The notes below the pieces were generated by a model that saw nothing but the letters and a program-made list of their open reading frames with translations, was not told the DNA's origin and searched no databases. Shown piece by piece: positions 8,886 through 17,806 of a stretch of 64,000 nucleotides of DNA (its first letter is position 1; every line of letters begins with the position of its first letter). The position numbers were made by a program, and so were the translations under genes. Origin of the DNA: CAZUDO01 sp964618895 (GTDB taxonomy: Bacteria > Desulfobacterota > Binatia > DP-6); assembly GCA_964618895.1 (NCBI GenBank), contig CAZUDO010000080.1:62001-126000 (forward strand). Direction: 5' to 3'.

Positions 8886-10436
8886 ATGGGCGCTTCCAGA
8901 TTTCGTCTGCCGGAGCCAGACGGCGTCGATCGCGAACAGCTGGCACCCGCTCACACGTTGCGCCGCCTCGCGATCGTGCTGCCAGTGGGCCTCGCGGTCC
9001 TGGTCTACCACCCGATACTCCGCAACTATTTCTACAACGACGACTTCTGGGTGCTCTTCGACGTCGCCAATGGATACCCGCTCTGGTCGTTCCTCTTCGA
9101 GCACCACTTCGGACACGTCGTGGTGGTTCCGAATGCCGTCCGGTACGCGTTACAGGTGGCTCTTGGACCGCACCCACAGGGGTACTTCGTGTTCATGCTG
9201 GCAACGCATGCGCTCAACGTCGCACTCCTCTACGGCGTGCTACGCCTCGTCACCGGGCGCCCGGGCCTTGCCGTGTTCGGTGCCGGACTCTGGGGCACGT
9301 CTCCCCTCCATGGCGAGACGCTCGGCTGGTACACGGGATACGAGAACGTCCTCGGCAACACCGCGCTCCTGTTGCTGCTCCGCCAATACGCTGGACCGGA
9401 CCGTTGCGCCGCGCCGATCACCGCCGGCCGGGCCGCCAGGTCGTCCCTGCTGCTGGTAGCGGCAGGCACGTCGTACGGCGGCGCACTCGGTTGTGCGCTC
9501 GTCCTGCCGGTCCTGCTGGTACTGTTCCTGCGGCCCACCATCTCCCGCGCGGCAGTCCTGACGCTCGCGGCAGCGCCCCTGGTGTTGGCCGCGCTCACGC
9601 TGATCTCGTACGCGATCACGCCGCCGTTCACGGGGCGATTCGCACCGATGATGCGCATCACGCCATCAAGCGTGTTCGCTGCTCGCTGGACCATCGCCGC
9701 CTACCTCGTGAACCTGCTTGGCGTCGATGCCGCCGGGTTCGCTCTCGGGCACTGGTTCGATCCTGGCCGCTGGCCGGGGCTCCTGGCGTGCACGGTCGGC
9801 GTGCTCTGCGCCACCACGGTGGCGGCGGGTTTGCTGGCGGCGCCGTCAGCGTACACGCGGAGGATGACGGCGCTGTTCGCTCTGCTCGCCTGCGTGACGG
9901 CCGGGACCATCGCCGCCGGCCGGTCGTCTACGGGACATGCCCCGACCGTGCTCGGATTGACCCAGCGTCACCACTACGTGTGCCAGATGTTCCTGACGCT
10001 CGCCGTGTGCGTCGCCGCGGGGGGCGTGCTCCAGCGTCTGACCAACCGGGGACAGCGGCTAGCGAGCGGCTTCCTCGCGGGCATCGGGCTGGCAGCGGCT
10101 GCCGGCTGGCTGCTCACGCCGGCGCACATCGACAACCACAGGTGGGACCGCGAGGAGACGATGCATACGCTCGCCGACATTCGCGCCGCCGTCGCGCAGG
10201 CTCCCGTCGGATCGACGGTCGCCATACCGAACCGGCAGTTCAATCCGGTCTGGCTGATCAGCGCCTTCCTCGCTCCCGGTCGGATTCCCGGTTGGGCGGC
10301 GGTGTTCGTCATCTTCTTCCCCACCGACATGGTGGAGGGCCGACGTGTACGGTTCGTGGCGCAGGGTCCCGACGACGTAGCAGCGATCGCCGCCGGCGGC
10401 CGCGTCGCCGAGCTGCTGGTGCAGCCCTCGCCCTGA
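8886..10436 (+). CDS. GT-C-like multipass membrane protein, paralogue 2 of 4
   Basis: The protein is 516 residues from the ATG at 8886; a GTG at 8820 would add 22 poorly conserved residues. It has the family marks: an Asp pair after the first helix (D52-D53 in NYFYNDDFWVLF), LWGTSPLHGETLGWY, a variant QRHHY in place of RYHY, and the C-terminal IPGWAAVFVIFFPTD and RVRFVAQ stretches. It is the most divergent of the four paralogues. It is the first gene of a run followed by DprE1-like, GT2 and DprE2-like genes, so its lipid-linked donor may be the product of those enzymes. In mycobacteria the GT-C arabinosyltransferase gene aftA lies next to dprE1 and dprE2, which supports but does not prove a pentosyltransferase role. 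Confidence 0.75.
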   Translation: MGASRFRLPEPDGVDREQLAPAHTLRRLAIVLPVGLAVLVYHPILRNYFYNDDFWVLFDVANGYPLWSFLFEHHFGHVVVVPNAVRYALQVALGPHPQGYFVFMLATHALNVALLYGVLRLVTGRPGLAVFGAGLWGTSPLHGETLGWYTGYENVLGNTALLLLLRQYAGPDRCAAPITAGRAARSSLLLVAAGTSYGGALGCALVLPVLLVLFLRPTISRAAVLTLAAAPLVLAALTLISYAITPPFTGRFAPMMRITPSSVFAARWTIAAYLVNLLGVDAAGFALGHWFDPGRWPGLLACTVGVLCATTVAAGLLAAPSAYTRRMTALFALLACVTAGTIAAGRSSTGHAPTVLGLTQRHHYVCQMFLTLAVCVAAGGVLQRLTNRGQRLASGFLAGIGLAAAAGWLLTPAHIDNHRWDREETMHTLADIRAAVAQAPVGSTVAIPNRQFNPVWLISAFLAPGRIPGWAAVFVIFFPTDMVEGRRVRFVAQGPDDVAAIAAGGRVAELLVQPSP

Positions 10437-10602
10437 CTCCCGACGGACGATCTTACCGCGGCACGATGGGACCCCGGCCATGGTGACGTGACGCTGGATA
10501 CGCGGCGCTGTGTTTCGGGAGCCGGTCGCTTTCATGCTTCATGGGCCGGGGGTATACGGAAGCGGCGTGACGAGGCCAGACGTATCAGCTCCGGGGGAAG
10601 CC

Positions 10603-12051
10603 ATGCCGATCGTCCACCCCCGTAGCGCCAGCGTCGGACCCGTCGGGGGGCAGGAACGCCTGTGGAGTTTTGGCAGGACGAAGAGCGCGACGAGCTGGGT
10701 GTACCGGCCGACGACCCGAGAGGAGGTCGCCGACGTGTTCGCGCTCGCCCGGAGGCGCGGCCATACGATCGGCCTGCGCGGCGCGGGACAAAGCTACGGA
10801 GACGTCGCGCTCAACTCGGATGGCATCGCCCTGGACCTGTCAGGACTGCGGCGGATACTGGCCTGGGACGCGACGCGCGGGACCGTGCGCGTCGAGCCGG
10901 GCGTCACGATCGGCGAGCTCTGGCGGTACGTGGTGCAGGACGGCTGGTGGCCGCCCGTAGTGCCCGGAACGATGTCGGCTACCATCGGTGGCTGCGCGGC
11001 CGCGAACGTGCACGGCAAGAACGCGTGGAGGGTCGGTCCGATCGGAGAGCACGTGCTCGAGTTCGAGCTGCTCCTGCCGAGCGGCGAGGTGCGACGGTGC
11101 ACGCCCGACGACGGTGGGCAGCTCTTTCACGCGGCGATCGGTGGGATTGGAATGCTCGGCTGCTTCCTCACCCTGACGTTGCAGCTCCGGCGAGTACATT
11201 CTGGGCTCCTGATGGTCCGGACGTGGAGCGCGCCGGACATCGCGGAGCTGATCGGGATACTGGGCGAGCGCTGCGAGGACGCCGACTACGCGATCGGATG
11301 GGTGGACGGTCTCGCGCGCGGCCGTGCGCTCGGCAGGGGACGTGTGCATGCGGCGACGCATCCCCGAGCGGAAGACGATGCTCGTGTGCACGAGACGTTG
11401 CGCGTATCCCGGCAAGCGCCGCCGCGCCCGCTTCTCGGGATCGTGCCGATGCGGCCTGTCACGCGCCTGCTGGGGTCGCTCGTCAACGACGTGGGGGTCC
11501 GGACAGCGAACGCCGCCGTGTTCCGCGTGGGTCGGCTGCACGACGGCCGCGCGTCACGGCGCTCCCTGGCGCGCTTCGCCTTTCCCCTGGACTCTTTTCC
11601 CGATTGGCCACAGGTGTACGGCCGGGGCGGCCTGATGGAGTATCAGAGCTTCATCCCGCAAGCGCATGCCATCGAGGTCTTCCGTGCACAGCTGGCGCTC
11701 GCACACGAGCGCGGACTCTTCCCGTATGCGGCCGCGCTGAAGCGCCACCGTGCCGACCGGTTCGTCCTCACCTACGGCGTCGACGGCTTTTCGCTAGGAC
11801 TGCATTTCCCCGTCACGGCGGCGACGCGCGACCGGCTGGTCGCCCTCGCGCACGACTACGACCGCATAGTGGTCGACGCCGGCGGTCGCCTCTACTTCGC
11901 CAAGGACGGCACGACCACCGCAGACGTCGTGCGTCGGACGCTCGGTGCCGGTACGGTCGAGCAGTTTCTGCGGCTGAAGGACGTGTGCGACCCGACGGGT
12001 CGTCTCTCCACGGACCTCTTCCGTCGTCTCTTCCGACACGCGGATGCCTAA
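10603..12051 (+). CDS. dprE1: DprE1-like FAD-dependent oxidoreductase (polyprenylphosphoryl-ribose 2'-oxidase type)
   Basis: The 482-residue protein has the FAD-binding PCMH fold: GAGQSYGD (about residues 60-67), VPGTMSATIGGC (119-131) and VHGKN with His137 in the place of the conserved DprE1 histidine. GGRLYFAKD carries Lys434, matching the catalytic lysine region of DprE1. The cysteine targeted by benzothiazinones in mycobacterial DprE1 appears to be glycine here (FSLGLHFP). The family oxidises the 2-hydroxyl of polyprenylphosphoryl ribose on the way to the arabinose donor. ATG 10603 aligns with the DprE1 N-terminus and follows GGGGGAAG; a GTG at 10567, eight bases after TATACG, is an alternative start. 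The stop overlaps the next gene by 8 bases. Confidence 0.75.
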   Translation: MPIVHPRSASVGPVGGQERLWSFGRTKSATSWVYRPTTREEVADVFALARRRGHTIGLRGAGQSYGDVALNSDGIALDLSGLRRILAWDATRGTVRVEPGVTIGELWRYVVQDGWWPPVVPGTMSATIGGCAAANVHGKNAWRVGPIGEHVLEFELLLPSGEVRRCTPDDGGQLFHAAIGGIGMLGCFLTLTLQLRRVHSGLLMVRTWSAPDIAELIGILGERCEDADYAIGWVDGLARGRALGRGRVHAATHPRAEDDARVHETLRVSRQAPPRPLLGIVPMRPVTRLLGSLVNDVGVRTANAAVFRVGRLHDGRASRRSLARFAFPLDSFPDWPQVYGRGGLMEYQSFIPQAHAIEVFRAQLALAHERGLFPYAAALKRHRADRFVLTYGVDGFSLGLHFPVTAATRDRLVALAHDYDRIVVDAGGRLYFAKDGTTTADVVRRTLGAGTVEQFLRLKDVCDPTGRLSTDLFRRLFRHADA

Positions 12052-12823
12052 GCAGCCTGCAGCGTCTGGGGTAGTCTCGCTCTCGGTGTTGATGCCGGCG
12101 TTGAACGAGGCGGAGAACGTCGAGGCCGCCACTCGCGGCGTGCTGCGCGTGGCGGACGACATCGGTCTCGACGTGGAGATCCTCGTGCTGACTTGCGTAG
12201 ACCGCAACACCGTGAGCGACGGGACCGTCGATGTGGTGCGCCGGCTGGCGTCCGTGGAGCGGCGCATCCGATCCCTGCACGCCGATCGATACCAGACGCT
12301 CGGAGAAAAATTCCGTCACGGGATTCGCACGGCGGTGAAGACGCATCTCGTCATGATTCCCGGGGACAACGAGCTCGATTCATCGTCGTTCGCGGCAGTG
12401 TTCCGGCGCATAGGCGAGGCGGACGTCATTCTCTGCCCGCCTTCCAACCCGGAAGTACGGCCGTGGCATCGGCGGAGCCTGTCATGGGCGTACACCGCGC
12501 TGATCAATCGCCTTTTCGAACAGCGTGTACCGTACTATAATGGAATGAACGTTTATCGGATGGCTGATCTACGGGAGACGCCCCCGGCGTCCGATAGCTT
12601 CGCGGTCGGTGCAGAGATCGTGCTCCGGCTGCTCTGGCGCGGCCGAACCTGGGTCGCGGTCCCCGTGCGCATTCAGCCACGCCGCGGACGTTCCAAGGCG
12701 CTGCATGTCGACAACGTTCTACGGGTGGTAGGGGATCTCGTGCGGCTCCGGCGCACGCGCGGCAGGGCCGGGGCCCGCTCGGGGACGTCTCGCGTACAGC
12801 ATGAGCCGGGCGATTCTGCCTGA
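12044..12823 (+). CDS. Family 2 glycosyltransferase in the DprE-like cassette
   Basis: The 259-residue protein begins with the GT-A strand LSVLMPALNEAENVE and has an atypical acidic site (IPGDNELD near residue 105) where the DxD strand is expected. The last 60 residues are basic, and there is no membrane helix. The gene starts inside the last codons of the DprE1-like gene (8-base overlap), so the two are co-translated. It may load a sugar onto polyprenyl phosphate or make a precursor for the oxidase/reductase pair. That role comes from position only, because the sequence is distant from characterised DPM1 enzymes. Confidence 0.75.
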   Translation: MPKQPAASGVVSLSVLMPALNEAENVEAATRGVLRVADDIGLDVEILVLTCVDRNTVSDGTVDVVRRLASVERRIRSLHADRYQTLGEKFRHGIRTAVKTHLVMIPGDNELDSSSFAAVFRRIGEADVILCPPSNPEVRPWHRRSLSWAYTALINRLFEQRVPYYNGMNVYRMADLRETPPASDSFAVGAEIVLRLLWRGRTWVAVPVRIQPRRGRSKALHVDNVLRVVGDLVRLRRTRGRAGARSGTSRVQHEPGDSA

Positions 12824-12839
12824 CGGCCGCGGTGACAGT

Positions 12840-12998
12840 GGGAATACGGGAGATGGTGTACGGCAGCCCGCATCGCGGTGCGCCAGCAGAGGCGGATCAG
12901 GTCGAGATTGTTGATGGCGTTGACATTGACCCAGTGGGGAGCACGAACGGCAGCATGCGCGCCGCGCCCTGCCGCAATATCCTGTTCGGTGACGTGGC
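12840..12998 (-). pseudogene. Possible remnant of a nucleotidyltransferase gene
   Basis: On the reverse strand, one frame of this gap between two forward genes reads APHWVNVNAINNLDLIRLC. This resembles the C-terminal end of sugar nucleotidyltransferases, where a W-x-(N/D)-(V/I)-N/D stretch is followed by DL and basic residues; the intact gene at 7301 has GRYVNINTRDDLNFAN. No start codon or catalytic motif is present. This may be debris of a lost gene, or chance. Confidence 0.25.
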
Positions 12999-13736
12999 AT
13001 GAGGGTCGCGTTCCTCGGCGCCACCAAGGGTATGGGGCGGGCGCTCGCGCGTCTCATGGCCGCGCGCGGCGATCGGCTCTTCCTCCTCGGCCGCGATCCT
13101 GACGCCCTGGCGTTATCGGCGCGCGATCTCGAGGCGCTGAGTAGCGGCAGCTGCGTGGGCATCACCCGCTGTGATCTCCTCGCCCCCGAGACGTTCGGAC
13201 CGGCGCTCGACATCGCGGCGGCGGGTCTCAACCGTGTCGATGCCGTGGTAGTCACCGCCGGAATCTTCGCGCCGCAGGCCGACCTCGAGCGCGAGCCGGC
13301 GCTCCGCGAACGCGTGCTCACCGTCGATTTCAACAACACCATCGCCTTCTGCGAGGAGGCGCGCCGCCGGCTCCTCGCCCAGGGCGGCGGCACACTGTGC
13401 GTGTTCAGTTCCGTCGCCGGTGACTGCGCCCGCAAGCCGGTCATCCTCTACGGCGCCGCCAAGGCTGGGCTGTCATTCTACCTCAATGGCCTGGACCGGA
13501 AGTTCCGCGCGCAGGGCCTCCGCACCGTACTGGTGAAGCCCGGCTTCGTGCGCACTGGCATGACCGCCGGTCTGCACGAACCGCCATTGGCCTCCGAGCC
13601 CGAGGCCGCCGCGCGTGCCGCGCTTCGCGGCATCGATCGTGGCCGGCCCGTCGTCTATGCCCCGCCCGTCTGGCGCGCCGTCATGCTCGTGGTGCGCATT
13701 CTGCCGCGCTGGCTCATGCGGCGGGTGGAGTTCTGA
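12999..13736 (+). CDS. dprE2: DprE2-like short-chain dehydrogenase/reductase
   Basis: The 245-residue protein is a classical SDR: nucleotide-binding GATKGMG at residues 7-13, a serine pair at 137-138, and Tyr151/Lys155 in YGAAK. In the DprE2 family the enzyme reduces the 2-keto intermediate made by DprE1, giving polyprenylphosphoryl arabinose. It lies 175 bases after the GT2 gene and downstream of the DprE1-like gene, the usual partner of this reductase. SDR sequences are hard to assign by eye, so the specific name depends on that context. The C-terminal stretch VMLVVRILPRWLMRRVEF is hydrophobic and basic and could hold the protein at the membrane, where a polyprenyl substrate would be. Confidence 0.65.
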   Translation: MRVAFLGATKGMGRALARLMAARGDRLFLLGRDPDALALSARDLEALSSGSCVGITRCDLLAPETFGPALDIAAAGLNRVDAVVVTAGIFAPQADLEREPALRERVLTVDFNNTIAFCEEARRRLLAQGGGTLCVFSSVAGDCARKPVILYGAAKAGLSFYLNGLDRKFRAQGLRTVLVKPGFVRTGMTAGLHEPPLASEPEAAARAALRGIDRGRPVVYAPPVWRAVMLVVRILPRWLMRRVEF

Positions 13737-13845
13737 GCTGTAATGGCGTCGATCGACGACTCGGAGTGATGCGATATCCGCGCCGCGCCGTTCGGGCGGT
13801 CTCACGCGGGCATCGTGACCACCTGGGCGAACGCCTCGGAAAGTG

Positions 13846-16263
13846 TCAGCTAATTGAGCGTTTGTGATGCCGGCGGTGGTGGCCCTGGGTCTTCGTCACG
13901 CGCGACGTGACCCGCTCCGCCCAGACGGGGTCCACCCTACACGCCACGTACCGCCGTCCCCCCCCCGCCGCCGGTCGGCGCCGCCACCATCCGTACCCCG
14001 CCGCCAGCACGACCAGCAGCCCGAGTCCGCTTCCCGCCGCCCCGACCCACAGGCTCGCAGAACGATACTCGAAAGTTACGCGGTGCGAGCCGGCCGGCAC
14101 GGGGACGCCACGGAACAGGAAGTCGGTTCGGTACAGTGGCGCAGCCACACCGTCGACGAACGCCCGCCAGCCGGCATCGTACTGATCGGTGAGGACCAGC
14201 AGCCCGGCGCATACGGAATCCGTGTCGACGACGACGCGCTCCGGCGCGTACTCCACGATGACCGCACGCGACGTCCCCGGCGCCTCATCGGCCCGTACCG
14301 ACCAGCCCGGAATCTCCTCCTCGACATACGCCACGCGGCGGGCATCCACCGTACGTAGCTGCTGCAGGAGGGCTTCCGGATCACGCACGACCTCGACGCG
14401 CCCGACCACGAACGCCCGTGGCACGGGGGGTGGCAGTTCGTAGAGCGACACACCATCGCGCGCGAGGAGGCGGGTGGGACGGATGCCGAGCTTCGCAAGA
14501 CCACCGAGGGACTCTTCGTACATGGCGTCGGGCACGAGCGCGAACCGCGTCCCCGTCAGCTCGAGCAAAGGGAAACTTCGCTTCGAAACTCTGAACGGGA
14601 GATACCCGCCGATGTGGACCGGGAGCGGTGGCCAATCGCCAAGGGCTTCGAGGTAGCGTGTCATCCGCCCACCGCCGTGCCCGTAGTCGGTGACCATCCA
14701 GATGCCATGGTTGATCCCGGCGCGGGCCACGTCGGAATGGAACCTGAGCGCGTCGCCCCGTCCGAAGGAGCCCCACACGAAGGTGCGGTCGTAGCCCTGG
14801 CGTGCGCGGATGTGTGCGAAGAAATCTGCATAGCGCTCGAAGTATCCCCCCAGTCGAGCCGGCAACACCCCTGCAGGCACCTGATGCCCCCACAGGTCGG
14901 CCAGGACCACACCCACGACCATCGCGACTGACAACGCGTGCCCGCGGCGCGCTCGTGAACCGAGGGTGGTCGCCAGGGGGAGCACCCCGACCGCGAGCAC
15001 CGCCGCCAGCCGGCCGCCGAGACCGGGGCGCCCCCACGTGAGACCGCTGACGAGCACGAGGACCAAGGCCAGGGGAAGCACCACGCGGGCAGCCTTTGCG
15101 TCGCCAGGAGCCGCGTGCGGTCGAAGCCGGTCGAGACCGGCCGCTGCCAGGACGGCGACCGCGAGACCGACGAGGAAGAGCGCCCGGTTGGGACCGCGGA
15201 ACCACCCGCCCATGGGCAACCGGAACAGCAGCCGATAGAGGGCGCTCCCGGTCCCCAGCGCATAGCACGCGGCCCCGCATGCGATGAGCGCCAGGGGGAT
15301 GCTCACGGACCGCCGCGACCAGGTAGCCAGACCCACCACCGCAAAGGCGAGCGGCAGAATCCCGGCATACACCGCACGAGCACCTGCCGGGCCCATCGTG
15401 GTCAGGTCGAAGAGCAACCGCTCGGGCGTGCGCTGCATGATGGCCACCGCCTCGATCGGCAGCGAGCCCGGCGGCCGCCAGCTCTGCCGCATGAACTCGG
15501 CATTGGGTACCACGCGCACGAGGGCCAGCAGGACGCCGAGCACCGCCGCCGCCACCAGCTTGGGGAGCACCCTCCCGATATCCCGGGGCCCATGCGCGCG
15601 CACGACGACGACCGCGCGGCCCATCACGAACGGCAGCAGTGCGAGGCTCGTGAAGTACACGAACTGCAGATTGGCCCCGAGCAGCATGGTGCCGGCGAGC
15701 ACCCCGAGCGCCAGCGCGTCTCCCCACCCGCGCCGCAGCAGCAGGCGATCCACCAGCAGAAACATCCACGGTGCCCACGCGATGCCCGCGACGAAGTCCG
15801 GGTAGTAGATCACCGCCATCAGACTCCCCTGGTAGGCGTACACCAGGCCGGCCAGGAAGGCTGGTCCCCAGCCGATCCCGAGGTGGACACAGAAGAGGGC
15901 CGTCCCGAGCGCGGCGATCGTCTGATGGAGCGTGATGTCGAGCCCGATCGCCGTGGCGGCGTCGAGGAAGAGAAAGGGGAGATAGAGCGGGTAGAAGAAG
16001 CCGATGTACGGGCTCGCCAGGAACGGGCTCCCGCACGACTGATAGGGGTTCCAGAGCGGCAGCGTTCCATGCCGCAGTGCCGTGAACCCGTATCGGAACC
16101 CGGGGTAGTAGAACGAGAGCAGGTCCCCGACCGTCACGTCCTGCGGATCGCCGTCCGCGCGGAGCAGCTGATGCACGAGGAACACCCCGGCGAGCGCGGC
16201 ATAGCCGGCGACCCCGACCAGGAGCCACCGCCTGCCCGTGGTCCGCGCCGCCGAGGCGTTCAT
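13846..16263 (-). CDS. YfhO-like large membrane protein
   Basis: The 805-residue protein has an N-terminal helix, a periplasmic loop, about 11 further helices, then a large C-terminal soluble part with the YfhO-family signature LVLTDQYDAGWRAFVDG and a final helix near residue 760. YfhO-like proteins are GT-C-fold candidates; some take part in glycosylating lipoteichoic acid or other envelope polymers. The loop after helix 1 contains FYYPGFRYG, LWNPYQSCGSPF and FFYPLYLP, typical of the family. The start ATG overlaps the stop of the methyltransferase gene upstream (ATGA), so this is the last gene of a five-gene operon beginning at 20331. The tail after the last helix is very basic and ends with HHRRHHKRS. 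Confidence 0.75.
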   Translation of the reverse strand: MNASAARTTGRRWLLVGVAGYAALAGVFLVHQLLRADGDPQDVTVGDLLSFYYPGFRYGFTALRHGTLPLWNPYQSCGSPFLASPYIGFFYPLYLPFLFLDAATAIGLDITLHQTIAALGTALFCVHLGIGWGPAFLAGLVYAYQGSLMAVIYYPDFVAGIAWAPWMFLLVDRLLLRRGWGDALALGVLAGTMLLGANLQFVYFTSLALLPFVMGRAVVVVRAHGPRDIGRVLPKLVAAAVLGVLLALVRVVPNAEFMRQSWRPPGSLPIEAVAIMQRTPERLLFDLTTMGPAGARAVYAGILPLAFAVVGLATWSRRSVSIPLALIACGAACYALGTGSALYRLLFRLPMGGWFRGPNRALFLVGLAVAVLAAAGLDRLRPHAAPGDAKAARVVLPLALVLVLVSGLTWGRPGLGGRLAAVLAVGVLPLATTLGSRARRGHALSVAMVVGVVLADLWGHQVPAGVLPARLGGYFERYADFFAHIRARQGYDRTFVWGSFGRGDALRFHSDVARAGINHGIWMVTDYGHGGGRMTRYLEALGDWPPLPVHIGGYLPFRVSKRSFPLLELTGTRFALVPDAMYEESLGGLAKLGIRPTRLLARDGVSLYELPPPVPRAFVVGRVEVVRDPEALLQQLRTVDARRVAYVEEEIPGWSVRADEAPGTSRAVIVEYAPERVVVDTDSVCAGLLVLTDQYDAGWRAFVDGVAAPLYRTDFLFRGVPVPAGSHRVTFEYRSASLWVGAAGSGLGLLVVLAAGYGWWRRRPAAGGGRRYVACRVDPVWAERVTSRVTKTQGHHRRHHKRSIS

Positions 16264-17015
16264 GCCGCCGGGCATGCCCCGGTCGTCCGCTCGATCACCA
16301 CCAGGCATCGGGTGGCGGTGAGCCATGGCACTCGGGAGAGCATCCGATCGACGGCCTCCACGGCCGGCTCGAGTCGGCCTGGTAGAAGCCCCACGGGCTG
16401 GAAGCCGCCGCTGAGGACCCAGGGCATCCCGGCAAACGGCGTGCGGCGGGTGATCCGGAGCGGGAGCCCGAGACGTTCCAACTGCCCGCCGGCTTGGAAA
16501 TACAGGGAGGGCAGCGCGGCGTTGCCGCGCATGGCGTCTTTGTCGGGCGTGTCCCACGGGTGCAGGGGATCGACGCCGGCGTCGCAGTCCTCATGGTGGA
16601 GGTACCGGTACAAGACCCGGCCCGCGATCCCGAGCCACGGCTCGACCATGACCAACCGTCCACCGGGTCGCAGCGCCCTCGCTACCTCACGCAGGAACTG
16701 GCTCGGCACGGGCAGGTGGTGAAACACGTCGATCATGACGAAGCTCCCGACCTGCGCATCCCGGAACGGGAGCGTCCCGGCATCGACGCGTGCATCGGCA
16801 TACGGGTTCGCGACGCCATCGGTCGCCACCACCTCCGGATAGCGCGCCTTCAACCACCCCGGCCCACAACCGATCTCGACGATTGGCGCACCGGTGTCGC
16901 AGGCGTGGCGCACGAGGGCGAACCAGCGCTCGTACACCCGGCGCAACCCGGGCTTGCGTGCCCAGACACGGCGATGGGCCACGATCCAATCGGCCGGGGG
17001 GGGGCGTACCAGCAT
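16260..17015 (-). CDS. SAM-dependent methyltransferase
   Basis: The 251-residue protein has motif I (VEIGCGPGWLK, about 46-56) and the later strands MIDVFHHLPVP and LRPGGRLVMVEPW. The C-terminal part GGQLERLGLPLRI is like methyltransferases of polysaccharide clusters. No catalytic detail can be seen. It is the fourth gene of the epimerase-to-YfhO operon: it starts 8 bases after the FkbM gene ends and overlaps the YfhO start. ATG 17015 is preferred because upstream in-frame codons lie inside the FkbM gene. Confidence 0.75.
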   Translation of the reverse strand: MLVRPPPADWIVAHRRVWARKPGLRRVYERWFALVRHACDTGAPIVEIGCGPGWLKARYPEVVATDGVANPYADARVDAGTLPFRDAQVGSFVMIDVFHHLPVPSQFLREVARALRPGGRLVMVEPWLGIAGRVLYRYLHHEDCDAGVDPLHPWDTPDKDAMRGNAALPSLYFQAGGQLERLGLPLRITRRTPFAGMPWVLSGGFQPVGLLPGRLEPAVEAVDRMLSRVPWLTATRCLVVIERTTGACPAA

Positions 17016-17023
17016 CGGAGCGT

Positions 17024-17800
17024 TCAGCGCGGCGTCATGCCGGAGCGCGCGCAGATCACATCGAAGTACGCGTCGACATCGTCGCGCTCCGGGAAGACCG
17101 TGGCCGGGGTCAGTCGCTCGCCCGCGAGACCCGTCTCGGGGGCGAGCCGATGGACGTGCAGGCCCCACGACTCGACCAGTGCGATGACGGCGCCGGTCCC
17201 GACCCCATCGTGATCGTGTGCGTAGGGCCAGAACTCCATGACGATGCGCATCTCGGGCGATCGCGCCACCAGCGTACGCATGCCGAGCAGCGCCGGGTAC
17301 TCCGCACCCTGAATGTCCATCTTGATGAAGTGTACCTGCTCGCCGCGCGCGAAGAAGCTGTCGAGCGATACCGCCTCGGCCGTGATCACCGCACGCGCTT
17401 CGCCGGTGGAATAGGTGCGGTGGTCGACGTTGAGATGCGGCGACAGGTGGAGGTCCACACGCCCGGGCCGCTCGGCGACCGCGGCGGCCACGGGGTGCAG
17501 CTGTGGAAGGGCCGCCGCCCGCGCCGCCAGCCGGCGGAAGTTCCGCGGCTCGGGCTCGAACGCATGCACGTGGCCACTCGGACCCACGCCGCGGGCGAGC
17601 AGTTCGGAGTAGAACCCGACGTTGGCCCCCACGTCGACCACGCGGTCACCCGGTCGAACCGCGCGCCGCACGAGCGCGATCAGCCCCCGCTCTCCCCCCG
17701 TCTTGTAGCGTTCGTAGAGCGCAGCATAGACCGGGAACGCGTGCCGGAAGAGCACGTCCGACACACGCGCCGTCGCACGAACGAGGAACGCACTCGTCAT
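17024..17800 (-). CDS. FkbM family methyltransferase
   Basis: The 258-residue protein matches the FkbM pattern: VVDVGANVGFYSELLAR (motif I, about 53-69), HAFEPEPRNFRRL, and FIKMDIQGAEYPALLGM with the conserved D-x-x-G-x-E. These enzymes O-methylate sugars and other small molecules and are frequent in O-antigen and capsule clusters. Six bases separate it from the upstream methyltransferase-GT2 fusion. The target hydroxyl is unknown. Confidence 0.85.
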   Translation of the reverse strand: MTSAFLVRATARVSDVLFRHAFPVYAALYERYKTGGERGLIALVRRAVRPGDRVVDVGANVGFYSELLARGVGPSGHVHAFEPEPRNFRRLAARAAALPQLHPVAAAVAERPGRVDLHLSPHLNVDHRTYSTGEARAVITAEAVSLDSFFARGEQVHFIKMDIQGAEYPALLGMRTLVARSPEMRIVMEFWPYAHDHDGVGTGAVIALVESWGLHVHRLAPETGLAGERLTPATVFPERDDVDAYFDVICARSGMTPR

Positions 17801-17806
17801 CCCGGC

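Noticed and set aside
13747..13758. Palindrome CGTCGATCGACG after the DprE2-like gene
   Set aside because: It is short, has no loop or T-run, and such palindromes are frequent by chance in GC-rich DNA.
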